A stretch of DNA of 52,648 nucleotides from an uncultured Fimbriimonadaceae bacterium. GTDB taxonomy: Bacteria > Armatimonadota > Fimbriimonadia > Fimbriimonadales > Fimbriimonadaceae. The DNA is taken from positions 1-52,648 of the forward strand of contig CALGMO010000061.1 in NCBI GenBank assembly GCA_937961665.1, read 5' to 3'. The position numbers were made by a program, and so were the translations under genes. Positions 8,280 to 17,016 of this stretch are shown piece by piece. Position 1 is the first letter of the stretch; every line of letters begins with the position of its first letter. Under the pieces are notes generated by a model that saw nothing but the letters and a program-made list of their open reading frames with translations, was not told the origin of the DNA and searched no databases.

Positions 8280-9100
8280 CCGAACACCCCCGGATTCAGC
8301 CTCCCGGTCGGGTCGGCCGCCCGCTTCAGACGTCGCACCGCGTTTGCGACCGGATCCTCGGGCGGCTCTTGGTGCCGAGGGCTGAGCACCCAGTCGCCGG
8401 GGAATCGGGGAAGGCTCTCCCCGAACTCGAGACACGCCCAAAGCGTTGACGAGGCCCGATCCGTGGCGACCAGGCGACCCGCTGCGGCCTCGCAGGCTCG
8501 GTCGAAGTCCGTGCGGAGCGTCCGTTGAACCCAGTTGGCGGGTCGGTCCGAGACCACCGAGGCGTCGGGTTCCGGCATCGCCCGCGTGGGCCACAGCCGA
8601 AACCCCACCTTCAGCAAGACCCCCAACGCACCCCGGGAGCCGACCATGAGCTTCGGCACGTCGTAGCCGGCGACGTTCTTCACCGCCTTGCAGCCGGCCC
8701 TCACCAGACGGCCTTCGGCGGTCAGGATCTCCACCCGGAGGATCCAGTCCCGAGGACCGCCGCACTGCTCGGCCAGCGCGTGCGGCAAGTTCATGGCGAC
8801 CAGCCCGCCGACCGTTCCAGGGTATCCGGACAGAGCCTCGCCCCACCGGCCACGATCGGGCAGCGGCAGCGCCAACCCCTTGGCGGCGCACTCCGCCTGA
8901 AGCTCGCTCAGCGGGGTGCCGGCCCAAGCCTCCACGTACTGATCGTCTGGCTCGAACTCCACGATGCCGCTGAGCCCGACTCGGACCTCCCGACCCGCGA
9001 CCGCTCCGCACCACGCGACCTTGGTTCCTGAGCCGACGATCCGAACCGGGTCGTCGCCCGCCAGCCCGGCCGCGAGCGCCTCCCAAGCCGCCCCGCTCAA
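8270..9100 (-). CDS. glcE: Glycolate oxidase FAD-binding subunit GlcE
   Basis: 276 residues, with an FAD_binding_4-type fold: RIVGSGTK near the start, then GYPGTVGGLVAMNLPHAL and KNVAGYDVPKLMVGSRGALG, typical of GlcE. The family length is about 350, so it is on the short side, with a reduced C-terminal cap domain. I chose a TTG start at 9100: it overlaps the glcD stop (TTGA) and has GGAGG 7 nt upstream, whereas the upstream ATG in frame (9274) lies deep inside glcD. It works with GlcD and GlcF in oxidation of glycolate to glyoxylate. Confidence 0.85.
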   Translation of the reverse strand: MSGAAWEALAAGLAGDDPVRIVGSGTKVAWCGAVAGREVRVGLSGIVEFEPDDQYVEAWAGTPLSELQAECAAKGLALPLPDRGRWGEALSGYPGTVGGLVAMNLPHALAEQCGGPRDWILRVEILTAEGRLVRAGCKAVKNVAGYDVPKLMVGSRGALGVLLKVGFRLWPTRAMPEPDASVVSDRPANWVQRTLRTDFDRACEAAAGRLVATDRASSTLWACLEFGESLPRFPGDWVLSPRHQEPPEDPVANAVRRLKRAADPTGRLNPGVFGWI

Positions 9101-10473
9101 GCCCCAACCTCCGGCACAAGCTTGCCCGGGTTGCAGAGCGGATCCGCTCCCAGGGCAGCCGCCAACCTCCGCTGAAACTCCAGATCCTCCTTCGAGAACA
9201 TCAGGCGCATGAACGGCAGCTTCTCCAGGCCCACCCCGTGCTCTCCAGTGATGCTGCCGCCGAACTCGACGCACAGGCGCATGATCTCGTCGGCGGCGCG
9301 ATGCATCCTGGCCGTCTGGTCCGGATCCCGGTCGTCGAAAGGCACACAGGGATGCAGGTTCCCGTCGCCGGCGTGCGCCAGGTTCGCGACCACGACGCCA
9401 TGGCGCTCGGCGATCTCGGCGATCCGCTCCAGCATCTCCGGGAGCTTCGACCGCGGGATCGAGCCGTCGTGGGTCACCTTACTCGGTGCGATCCGCCCGA
9501 GGCCGCCCACGGCGTTCTTGCGGGCGTACCACAAGCGGGCCCGCTCGGCGTCGTCCTTGGCCACCTGAAGCTCGAGGGCACCGCATCGCCGGCACACGGC
9601 GGTCGCGGCTTCCAGCTCGGCTCGGGTGGAAACTTCCGTCCCGTCGAACTCCATGAGCAGGAAGGCGCCGGCCTGCGGAGGGAACGCCAAGCCGAACGAT
9701 TCGGACACCACCCTCATAAACGTGGAGTCCATGAACTCCAGAGCCAACGGAACGACACCCTCCGCGATCATCTGCGCCACGGCCCGCACGGCCTCGCGCG
9801 GCGTTCGGAAGAAGGCGAGGGCCGTCCGCACCCACTCCGCCTTCGGCGTGAGGCGCAGCACGGCCTCGGTCAGCACTCCCAGCGTGCCCTCGGAGCCGAC
9901 GATCAGCGCGGACGGGTCGATGCCGGGCGTCCCCAGAACCCGGGAGCCAAAGCGAGCGATCTCCCCGTTCGGAAGGACGACCTCGACTTCCAGGACGTGG
10001 TTGGCGGTGACGCCGTACTTGAGCGTGTGCGGCCCGCCGGCGTTCTCGGCGATGTTCCCGCCGATCGTGCTCACGTGCTGGCTGGAGGGGTCGGGCGCAA
10101 AGAACAGCCCGTGCGGCTCCGCCGCGCGACTCACCTGCAGGTTGGTCACTCCGGGCTGCACCCTGGCGAGCCGGTTCGCCGCGTCGACCTCGAGGATGCG
10201 GTTCATCCGCCGGGTCGAGACCACGACGCCCGCAACGGTCGCTCCGCCGCTCAGGCCGGTCCCCGCGCCGCGGGCGGCGAACGGCACCCCGTGCTCGCGG
10301 CAGACCAGCACGGCGGCCTGAACCTCTTCGGTGGTCGACGGCAGGGCCACGCAGATCGGTGGGCGCTTCTCCACCGTGTAGGCGTCGCACTCGTAGACGC
10401 GCTGCACGGCGGGGCCAGCCAGCACGGCCTCCCCGCCAAGGCGCCGTCTCAGCGCTTCGACCACCCCGCTCAC
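9097..10473 (-). CDS. glcD: Glycolate oxidase FAD-linked subunit GlcD
   Basis: 458 residues, the normal length for GlcD / D-lactate dehydrogenase-like FAD-linked oxidases. PFAARGAGTGLSGGA and STIGGNIAENAGGP bind FAD. The C-terminal oxidase domain has ANLAHAGDGNLHP and GGSITGEHGVGLEK, the conserved active-site histidine segments. It catalyses the flavin half-reaction of glycolate oxidation. It is first gene of the glcDEF operon. The start is GTG at 10473 with no SD but with TAGAAT 6 nt upstream, suggesting a leaderless mRNA. Confidence 0.93.
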   Translation of the reverse strand: MSGVVEALRRRLGGEAVLAGPAVQRVYECDAYTVEKRPPICVALPSTTEEVQAAVLVCREHGVPFAARGAGTGLSGGATVAGVVVSTRRMNRILEVDAANRLARVQPGVTNLQVSRAAEPHGLFFAPDPSSQHVSTIGGNIAENAGGPHTLKYGVTANHVLEVEVVLPNGEIARFGSRVLGTPGIDPSALIVGSEGTLGVLTEAVLRLTPKAEWVRTALAFFRTPREAVRAVAQMIAEGVVPLALEFMDSTFMRVVSESFGLAFPPQAGAFLLMEFDGTEVSTRAELEAATAVCRRCGALELQVAKDDAERARLWYARKNAVGGLGRIAPSKVTHDGSIPRSKLPEMLERIAEIAERHGVVVANLAHAGDGNLHPCVPFDDRDPDQTARMHRAADEIMRLCVEFGGSITGEHGVGLEKLPFMRLMFSKEDLEFQRRLAAALGADPLCNPGKLVPEVGA

Positions 10474-10479
10474 AAGGGC

Positions 10480-10485
10480 ATTCTA
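10480..10485 (-). promoter_or_regulatory. -10-like element of leaderless type (glcDEF)
   Basis: TAGAAT, 6 nt, then GTG at 10473; no SD in between. Confidence 0.55.
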
Positions 10486-10551
10486 CTTCCGAAGGCCGAT
10501 CGCGGTTCGGCCCGACTCTCGCCATGGAGGCCCCGCCCCGAGGGTCACGGG

Positions 10552-10557
10552 TACAGT
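10552..10557 (+). promoter_or_regulatory. -10-like element of leaderless type (TauE/SafE gene)
   Basis: TACAGT, 7 nt, then GTG at 10565; no SD. It faces the glcDEF promoter across about 65 bp. Confidence 0.5.
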
Positions 10558-10564
10558 TTCAGCC

Positions 10565-11341
10565 GTGCTGCCGCCCCTCTCGCCGCTCCAGTGGATCTGC
10601 GTGCTTGTGGCTGCGGCGTTCGTGGGGCTTTCCAAGACCGGCGTTCCGGGGGCGGGCGTGGTCATCGTGCCGCTGATGGCGGTGGCGTTCAGCGGGCGCT
10701 CCTCGCCCGGAGCCTTGTTACCGATGCTGCTGGTTGGGGACCTCTTCGCCGTCGCGTGGTACCGACGCCACGCCCGATGGCCCATCCTGCTGGGTCTGGC
10801 TCCTTGGGTGGCGGCGGGCGTGGCGGCGGGCGCCGGAACGCTCTGGTGGATGGGCACGTCGCCGGCCCTCGCCCGCGTCGTCGAGCGGCTGATCGCCGCG
10901 CTGGTGCTGGCCATGGTGGCGATCCACCTGCTGCGCGGGCGGCTGGGCGACCGCCTGCAACCCCACAGCCTCGGCGGACGGATCCTCGCGGGAGTCGCCG
11001 CGGGGTACGCCACGACCGTGAGCAACGCGGCCGGTCCGGTCACCAACCTCTACCTCGCCTCCGCGCGGATCCCCAAGGAGGAGTTCATGGGAACGGCGGC
11101 GTGGTTCTACCTGATCTTCAACCTGCTCAAGCTGCCCATCTTCGCCATGCTCACCGCGCTCCAGCCGCAGGCGCCGATGGTCACCGCATCCTCCCTCGCC
11201 ATGAACGCCCTCGCGGTCCCCGCCATCCTGGTCGGTTGCTACGCGGGCCGAGCCGTCTTCCGACGCCTCTCCCAGGCGTGGTTCGAAGATTTGGTGATCG
11301 GCCTTGCGACCGTCACGTGCCTGTATCTGCTGCTTCGCTGA
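10565..11341 (+). CDS. TauE/SafE family membrane permease
   Basis: 258 residues with about eight hydrophobic segments. AAAFVGLSKTGVPGAGVVIVPLMA at the start and AAGYATTVSNAAGPVTNLYLASA in the middle are the paired internal-repeat signatures of the TauE/SafE (DUF81) family of sulfite, sulfoacetate or carboxylate exporters in the inner membrane. It is divergent from glcDEF with only 91 bp between start codons, so it could be co-regulated with glycolate oxidation, possibly moving a C2 acid. That link is inference. GTG start. Confidence 0.85.
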   Translation: MLPPLSPLQWICVLVAAAFVGLSKTGVPGAGVVIVPLMAVAFSGRSSPGALLPMLLVGDLFAVAWYRRHARWPILLGLAPWVAAGVAAGAGTLWWMGTSPALARVVERLIAALVLAMVAIHLLRGRLGDRLQPHSLGGRILAGVAAGYATTVSNAAGPVTNLYLASARIPKEEFMGTAAWFYLIFNLLKLPIFAMLTALQPQAPMVTASSLAMNALAVPAILVGCYAGRAVFRRLSQAWFEDLVIGLATVTCLYLLLR

Positions 11342-11344
11342 GGC

Positions 11345-13432
11345 CTAGGCGGCGGCGACCTGACCCACGAACTCCACCTCGGCCTGGGCGGAGACCTCGT
11401 TGTACGCGAGAACGGGCAGCGACGGCAGGTACTTCTCCAGCAGCCGCCTCAGAGGCAGGCGAAGCTGGTTGCCGCACAGCAGGACCGGCTGGCCGCCGCT
11501 GGCCATGGCCCGGTCCATCTCGCCCTGCAGCTTCTCGATGAGCTGCCTCTGCTCCTGAGGGTCCAGGATCAGCACGCTGCCGAAGCTGGTCACGTTGACG
11601 CACTCGACCAGCCTCTGCTCCAGCCTCGGATCGAGCGTGATGCAGTACAGCCGGTTGTCCTGGTCGACGAACTGCCGCGTGATGGTTCGGGCGATCGCGG
11701 CCCTCACCAGCTCGCCCAGCTGGTCGGGATCCTTGACGCGGCTCCCGAAGTCGGCCATCGTCTCCAAGATGGTCACCATGTCTCGGATGGGCACGCGTTC
11801 GCGGAGCAGGTGCTGCAGCACCTTCTGAATGTCCCCGATCTGCAGCACGTTGGGGACCAGCTCGTTCACCACGGCCTCGTTCACCTGCTTGGCGTTGTCC
11901 AGCAGGGTGAGGACGTCCTGGCGGCTGAGCAGCTCGGCCGCGTGCGTCTTGACCACCTCGGCCAGGTGCGTCGAGATGACCGCCGAGGGCTCGATGACGG
12001 TGTAGCCGGCCCGTTGCGCTGCCTCCTTGAGGTTCTCGTCCACCCAAAGGGCGTCGAGTCCGAAAACGGGGTCCTTCGTGGGGGTTCCGGGGACGGTCTG
12101 CAGGATCCCACCGCCGTTCACCGCGAGGCAGTGGCCAAGGAGGACCTCGCCGCGCGCGACCTCCTCGCCCCGGATCTTGATGCAGTACTCGTTCGGCTCC
12201 AGATGGATGCTGTCCCGGATGCGGACCGTAGGCATCACGAAGCCGAGCTCCAAGGCGATCTGCCGGCGGGTCGCCGCCACCCGCTCGCTCAGGTCGCCTC
12301 CCACGCGTGGATCCGCCAGCCTGGTGATGCCGTAGCCCACCTCGATCTCGATCGGGTCCACGTTCAGCAGCGGCAGGACGGCCTCGGGGCCGGTCGGCAG
12401 CGGCTTCGCCTTTTCCGCACCCTCCGCTTTGGCGGCCTTCTTGCCCGGAGCGTCCGGCCCAGAAGAAGGGCTCTTGCCCAGCGACCGGGAGAGGGCGATG
12501 CAGAGGCCGCCGATCGCGAAGAAGATCGTCGCGGGAAAGCCCGGGACCAAGCCGAGCAGGGCCAGGGCCACGCCCGCTCCCCCGATCGCGCGGGGTTGGC
12601 TGAGCAGCTGGCCGGCCATCTCGCCACCCATGCTGCGCTCCTGCCCGGCCCGGGTGACCATCAGGCCGCTCGCGGTGGAGATCAGCAGCGCCGGAAGCTG
12701 GGAGACGAGACCCTCGCCTACGGACAGCAGCGCGTAGGTGCGGAGGATCGCCATCGCGTCGCCCTCGCCGCGCAGGAAGCCTACGGCGAAGCCACCCACG
12801 ATGTTCACCAGGATGATCAGGATCGCCGCGATGGCGTCGCCCTTCACGAACTTCGACGCGCCGTCCATCGCGCCGTAGAAGTCCGCCTCCAGCTTGATCT
12901 GCCGTCGCCTCTCCCGAGCCTGCTCGTCGTCGATCGCCCCCGCGGCGAGGTCGGCGTCGATCGCCATCTGCTTGCCGGGCAGGGCGTCCAGCGTGAACCG
13001 GGCCACCACCTCGGCCACGCGCCCCGCGCCGTTGGTGATCACGATGAACTGGACGATCACCAGGATCAGGAACGCCACGAACCCGACGACGAAGTCGCCG
13101 CCCATCACCACCGAGCCGAACGTCTCGATCACGTGCCCGCCCTGGCCGCTCCCCAGAATCAGCTTGGTCGCCGCCACGCTCAGGGCCAGTCGGAACAGCG
13201 TGGAGATCAGCAGCAGCGAGGGAAACACGCTGAACTGGAGCGGGTCGGTGACGTTCACCGCGGAGAGAAGGATCACCACCGAGGACGCGATCGCGACCAC
13301 GAGCCCAAGGTCCAAGGCCCACGTCGGCATCGGCAGGATCAGCATCCCGACGATGAGCAGCATGCCCGCTCCGAGCAACAGATCCGGGTGCTTCAGGAGC
13401 TTGTTCAGCGCGTTCATGGCGATGGGGCGCAA
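11345..13432 (-). CDS. flhA: Flagellar biosynthesis protein FlhA
   Basis: 695 residues from TTG 13432, or 690 from ATG 13417. GAGGG about 4-5 nt before the TTG favours the longer form. It is the export-gate component of the flagellar type III secretion system in the inner membrane. The N-terminal half has about eight transmembrane helices and the FHIPEP signature (VAEVVARFTLDALPGKQMA with ID and D acid residues). A Lys/Ala/Pro-rich linker near residues 325-355 leads to the cytoplasmic domain, which has GGILQTVPGTPTKDPVFGLDALWV, the FlhA rather than SctV form. No other flagellar gene is in the window, so this copy stands alone. It is convergent with the TauE gene, 3 nt between stops. Confidence 0.93.
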   Translation of the reverse strand: MRPIAMNALNKLLKHPDLLLGAGMLLIVGMLILPMPTWALDLGLVVAIASSVVILLSAVNVTDPLQFSVFPSLLLISTLFRLALSVAATKLILGSGQGGHVIETFGSVVMGGDFVVGFVAFLILVIVQFIVITNGAGRVAEVVARFTLDALPGKQMAIDADLAAGAIDDEQARERRRQIKLEADFYGAMDGASKFVKGDAIAAILIILVNIVGGFAVGFLRGEGDAMAILRTYALLSVGEGLVSQLPALLISTASGLMVTRAGQERSMGGEMAGQLLSQPRAIGGAGVALALLGLVPGFPATIFFAIGGLCIALSRSLGKSPSSGPDAPGKKAAKAEGAEKAKPLPTGPEAVLPLLNVDPIEIEVGYGITRLADPRVGGDLSERVAATRRQIALELGFVMPTVRIRDSIHLEPNEYCIKIRGEEVARGEVLLGHCLAVNGGGILQTVPGTPTKDPVFGLDALWVDENLKEAAQRAGYTVIEPSAVISTHLAEVVKTHAAELLSRQDVLTLLDNAKQVNEAVVNELVPNVLQIGDIQKVLQHLLRERVPIRDMVTILETMADFGSRVKDPDQLGELVRAAIARTITRQFVDQDNRLYCITLDPRLEQRLVECVNVTSFGSVLILDPQEQRQLIEKLQGEMDRAMASGGQPVLLCGNQLRLPLRRLLEKYLPSLPVLAYNEVSAQAEVEFVGQVAAA

Positions 13433-13460
13433 GGCGCCCTCATCGGGATGATCGGCAAAA

Positions 13461-13754
13461 CTACCGGGATTCCGCAGGTCCTTCCGGCGGCACCGTCAGC
13501 GGTCTCTCGCCGGCCTTGAGCAGCCCCTGCTCCCGCAGCATCGCCTCACGGAACAGCGGGTTCTCGAGCCGCGCCTTCTCCCGAACGAGCCGCTCGCGGT
13601 CGGCCTCGGCCCGCCTCACATCCTCCCGCAGGGCCGCGAGGCTCCGCTGCTGCTCCCACGCCCTTCGCCAAGGCAGCTGCCCGAGGAAGGCCCCCGCCGC
13701 CACGGCGGAACCCACCACCAAGACCTTCCACCAGGCGATCCCCTTCGCCATCAT
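13461..13754 (-). CDS. FtsB/DivIC-like septum formation initiator
   Basis: 97 residues: a short cytoplasmic N-terminus, one transmembrane helix (about 9-26) and a charged coiled coil (about 32-70, REDVRRAEADRERLVREKARLEN) followed by LFREAMLREQGLLKAGE. This is the plan of FtsB/DivIC proteins that bridge the divisome FtsQ and FtsL. The start ATGATG at 13754 overlaps the pyk stop TGA, so it is translationally coupled to pyruvate kinase. Other short membrane coiled-coil proteins have the same plan; the conserved tail supports the call moderately. Confidence 0.65.
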   Translation of the reverse strand: MMAKGIAWWKVLVVGSAVAAGAFLGQLPWRRAWEQQRSLAALREDVRRAEADRERLVREKARLENPLFREAMLREQGLLKAGERPLTVPPEGPAESR

Positions 13755-15151
13755 CGCACCGTTCGAGTCAGGATCAGGTTCGTGTGGCCGGGCTCGCCGG
13801 CTGGAACGCCCGCCGTGACCACCACCGTGTCTCCCTCCCGCAACATACCCCGATCGCGGAACGACGAGATCAGGCGGTCCACCAGGTGGTCGGTGTTGGT
13901 CTCCTTCGGCTGCACCAACGCCGTGACGCCCCACACCAGCGCCATCCGCCGGGCCACCCTCGGCACCCAGGCTCCGCACCACACCGGGGCCACGGGGCGG
14001 AAGGAGCTGACGAGACGCGCGGTCTGCCCGCTCGTGGTCGTCGAAAGGATCGCCTTCGGGCGCAGCATCGCGGCGAGCTGAGCCGCTCCGTAGGCCACGG
14101 CCATCGTGTGCTCCACGCGCTCGGAGCGGCTCGCCTCCCGCAGGCGTCCTTCGTAGTCGAAGTGCCGCTCCGCCTCTTCGGCGATCCTCGCCATCCATCG
14201 CACGGCCTCGACCGGATAGGCCCCTGCGGCGGTCTCCCCGCTCAGCATGAGCGCGTCCGTGCCGTCCAGCACGGCGTTGGCCACGTCGGTGGCCTCTGCC
14301 CTGGTTGGCCGTCCGGATTCCATCATGCTCTCCAGCATCTGGGTGGCCGTGATCACCGGCTTCCCCCGGCGGAGGGCGCAGCGGATGGCGGTCTTCTGCA
14401 CGTGCGGCACGCTCTCGAGCGGCACCTGAAGGCCCAGGTCGCCCCGTGCGACCATGATCGCGTCCGAGGCCTCGAGAATCTCCTCGAGGTTGCGCACGGC
14501 CTCCGGGGTCTCGATCTTCGCGACGATGCCGATGCCCGGCTTGCGACCGTCGACGATCCTCCTCAACAGCCGGACGTCGTCGGCCGACCGCACGTAGCTC
14601 AGCGCGATGTAGTCGACGTCGGCCTCGACGGCCTGCCGCACGTCGTCCAGGTCCTTGTCCGTCAGCGGGGCCGAGTCGAACGACCGCCCCACCACGGTCA
14701 CGCCCTGGCGGCCGCGCAGCGTTCCTCCGCAGACGACGCTGCCTCGGAACAACCCACCGTCCACTCCCTCGACCCGCACCTCGATCTGCCCGTCCCCGAG
14801 GAGCAGCGTCGAGCCCGGGCCGAGGGCCGCGAGCACCTCGGGCTGGTCGATCGGCACGTCCGCTGCCGGTGCGGGGCCTACCCGGACGGAATCTCCGGCT
14901 GCGAGTTCCCGAGGCGGTCCGGGAAGCTCGCCGATCCGGAACTTCGGCCCCTGCAAGTCCGCCAGCACGGCGACGGGGCCCAGCTCGGGGCTGTCCTCGC
15001 GGATCCAAGCGATCCACCGCCGCTTCGACTCCCAGTCTCCGTGGCTGCAGTTCACCCGCGCCACGTTCATCCCCGCCGCGATGAGCTCCCGAATCCTCTC
15101 CCGCGAGTCCACCGCAGGGCCGAGTGTGCAGACGATCTTCGTGCGCCGCAT
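13751..15151 (-). CDS. pyk: Pyruvate kinase
   Basis: 466 residues, converting PEP and ADP to pyruvate and ATP. TKIVCTLGPA opens the barrel, ARVNCSHGD holds the conserved Asn/Ser (the usual residue before SHG is F), and IVAKIETPEAVRN contains the catalytic Lys and metal-binding Glu. DVANAVLDGTDALMLSGETAAG is the C-terminal barrel signature. GRQGVTVVGRSF closes the B domain. A C-terminal allosteric domain with STTTSGQTARLVSSFRP is present. It begins 7 nt after the peptidase stop, with GGAGG close to the ATG, and overlaps the FtsB-like gene downstream. Together with nifJ and the phosphofructokinases in the same window it covers much of lower glycolysis. Confidence 0.95.
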   Translation of the reverse strand: MRRTKIVCTLGPAVDSRERIRELIAAGMNVARVNCSHGDWESKRRWIAWIREDSPELGPVAVLADLQGPKFRIGELPGPPRELAAGDSVRVGPAPAADVPIDQPEVLAALGPGSTLLLGDGQIEVRVEGVDGGLFRGSVVCGGTLRGRQGVTVVGRSFDSAPLTDKDLDDVRQAVEADVDYIALSYVRSADDVRLLRRIVDGRKPGIGIVAKIETPEAVRNLEEILEASDAIMVARGDLGLQVPLESVPHVQKTAIRCALRRGKPVITATQMLESMMESGRPTRAEATDVANAVLDGTDALMLSGETAAGAYPVEAVRWMARIAEEAERHFDYEGRLREASRSERVEHTMAVAYGAAQLAAMLRPKAILSTTTSGQTARLVSSFRPVAPVWCGAWVPRVARRMALVWGVTALVQPKETNTDHLVDRLISSFRDRGMLREGDTVVVTAGVPAGEPGHTNLILTRTVR

Positions 15152-15158
15152 CGCCTCC

Positions 15159-16979
15159 CTACCCTTGGCCGCGAAGCCCCGCCCAGATCTCCTCGAACTC
15201 CCCCACCGTCCGCTCCAGCACGGAGAGTCCGCCCTCCCAGAACTTCCGGTCCTGCAGGTCCACGCCGAGCGGGCGCAGCAGGTCTGCCGGGCTCTCCGAT
15301 CCCCCCTTCTCCAAGAGCGCCAGGTACCGTTCGGCGAACGAAGGACCCTCGCGCCGCGACATCTCGAACAGCGACATCACCAAGAGTTCGCCGAACGCAT
15401 AGGCGTAGACGTAGAACGGCGAGGCCACGAAGTGCGACACGTAGCTCCACCAGCAGCCGTGCTGCTCGCCCAAGATCAGAGAGTCCCCGAACATCGACTG
15501 CAGCTCGTCCTGCCAGATCGCCGCGAAGTCCTCGGCGGTCAGCTCCCCGCTCTCACGGCGCCGCCGATGGCACCCCTGCTCGAACCGGAACATCGCGGCC
15601 TGGCGGAAGATCGTCGCGAACGAGCCCTCGATCTTGGAGGCGTACAGGGCCAGCCGGTCCCTTGCGGTCGCCCTCGAGGCCAGCTTCTCGAAGACCAGCA
15701 TCTCACCGAACGTCGACGCCAGCTCGGCCAGCGGGAGCGTGCCGTGGAAGTTGAACAGCGTCTGCTTGCGGCTGAGCGAAGCGTGCACGCCGTGCCCCAG
15801 TTCGTGCGCCAGCGTGCTCACGTCCTCCAGCTTGCCCAGATAGGAGAGGAAGACCAGCGGGTGCGTGTCGGGCGTCACGTAGCTGCAGAAGGCGCCGCCC
15901 TGCTTGCCCGGGCGCACCTCTGCGTCGATCCATCTTTTGTCGAAGAACTCCTGGGCGACCTCGGCCATGCGCGGAGAGAACGAGCGGAAGGCCTCCAGAA
16001 CGAGGTTCCGGGCCTCGTCGAACGGAATCCTCTCCTTGGACTCTCCCAAGGGGGCGTAGCGGTCCACGTGCGTCAGCTCGGGAAGGCCCAGAATCTCGCG
16101 CTTGGTGCGATAGTATCGGGCGACCATGTCCGATCGCTCCCGGCACAGGCCCATCACCAGATCGACCGTCTCCTTGTCCAGCTCGTTGGTAAGGTGCCGG
16201 GCGTGCTCCGGATAGGGGTGCTTTCGGAGCCGGTCCTCCACGGCGTGCGCCTGGATCAGGTTGTTGTAGTTGAACACCAGAACCCTCTCCTTTTCCTTGA
16301 GGCCCGCCGTGAGGGCGTCGGCGGCGGCCATCCGCACCGAGCGGTCGGCCTCGCGAAGCAGGTCGATGACCTGCTCCATGGTGAGCTCCCGAACCTGGCC
16401 ACTGTGGGGATCGCGAAGACGGTAGACGTGGTTGCTGGTCAGCTCCTCGAACAGCCGTACCCACGCCCGGACCCCCGTGTTGGCCAGCTCCTCCAGGATC
16501 ACCTCCTCCGGCTCGGAGAGACGGTGCGGACTGAGTCGCCGGACCGACTGCAGGTAGTGGCGGTAAGAGGCCAACTCCGCTGAGCCCGCGATCCTGGCAG
16601 CGGTCTCTTCGCTCCAGCCCTGGATCTCCAGCTCGAAGAACATCAGGCGGACGTTCACCGGGGTCATGCGCTCCATCTGCTTCTGCAGGAAAGCGCCGAG
16701 CTTGGGGTCCGAGGTGTCGGCGGAGAAAAGCAGATGGGCGTAGGTGAGGGGCTTGTACAGATCCTGGTAGATGGACTCGATCTCACGGATGGCCGACAGC
16801 ACGCGCCCGGGGTCGACCTCGTCCACGCCCAACGTCCCCCGGTAGGCGCTCTCGAACCGCTCGGCCCGAGCCTCGATCGAGCGCCAGAGCTCCTCCAGTT
16901 TCGGGTCCGACGGGTCGGAGAACAGGTCGGAAAGGTCCCAGCGGACCGGTGCGGAGGCGGCGTCGGCAGATCGCGGCAT
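15159..16979 (-). CDS. pepF: Oligoendopeptidase F-type M3 metallopeptidase
   Basis: 606 residues, the expected size for PepF. The zinc site H392-E-L-G-H396 lies in STLAHELGHGVHASLS, with the third ligand expected in the downstream ASTFGEMLVFEKL helix. GGAFCSY and SYVSHFVASPFYVYAYAFGELL are typical of the family. It is a cytoplasmic enzyme cleaving short peptides. It is first gene of a minus-strand unit running into pyk and the FtsB-like gene. CATAAT ends 5 nt before the ATG, with no SD. The divergent beta-lactamase-like gene starts within 40 bp. Confidence 0.93.
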   Translation of the reverse strand: MPRSADAASAPVRWDLSDLFSDPSDPKLEELWRSIEARAERFESAYRGTLGVDEVDPGRVLSAIREIESIYQDLYKPLTYAHLLFSADTSDPKLGAFLQKQMERMTPVNVRLMFFELEIQGWSEETAARIAGSAELASYRHYLQSVRRLSPHRLSEPEEVILEELANTGVRAWVRLFEELTSNHVYRLRDPHSGQVRELTMEQVIDLLREADRSVRMAAADALTAGLKEKERVLVFNYNNLIQAHAVEDRLRKHPYPEHARHLTNELDKETVDLVMGLCRERSDMVARYYRTKREILGLPELTHVDRYAPLGESKERIPFDEARNLVLEAFRSFSPRMAEVAQEFFDKRWIDAEVRPGKQGGAFCSYVTPDTHPLVFLSYLGKLEDVSTLAHELGHGVHASLSRKQTLFNFHGTLPLAELASTFGEMLVFEKLASRATARDRLALYASKIEGSFATIFRQAAMFRFEQGCHRRRRESGELTAEDFAAIWQDELQSMFGDSLILGEQHGCWWSYVSHFVASPFYVYAYAFGELLVMSLFEMSRREGPSFAERYLALLEKGGSESPADLLRPLGVDLQDRKFWEGGLSVLERTVGEFEEIWAGLRGQG

Positions 16980-16984
16980 GGCCC

Positions 16985-16990
16985 ATTATG
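16985..16990 (-). promoter_or_regulatory. -10-like element of leaderless type (pepF)
   Basis: CATAAT, five of six matches to TATAAT, 5 nt before ATG 16979; no SD. Confidence 0.5.
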
Positions 16991-17016
16991 CACAGCGACC
17001 TGCCATCATCCGATCC

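Noticed and set aside
11810-13519. 569-codon plus-strand open frame opposite flhA
   Set aside because: His/Asp/Gln-rich low-complexity translation with no domain, antisense to an unmistakable flhA.
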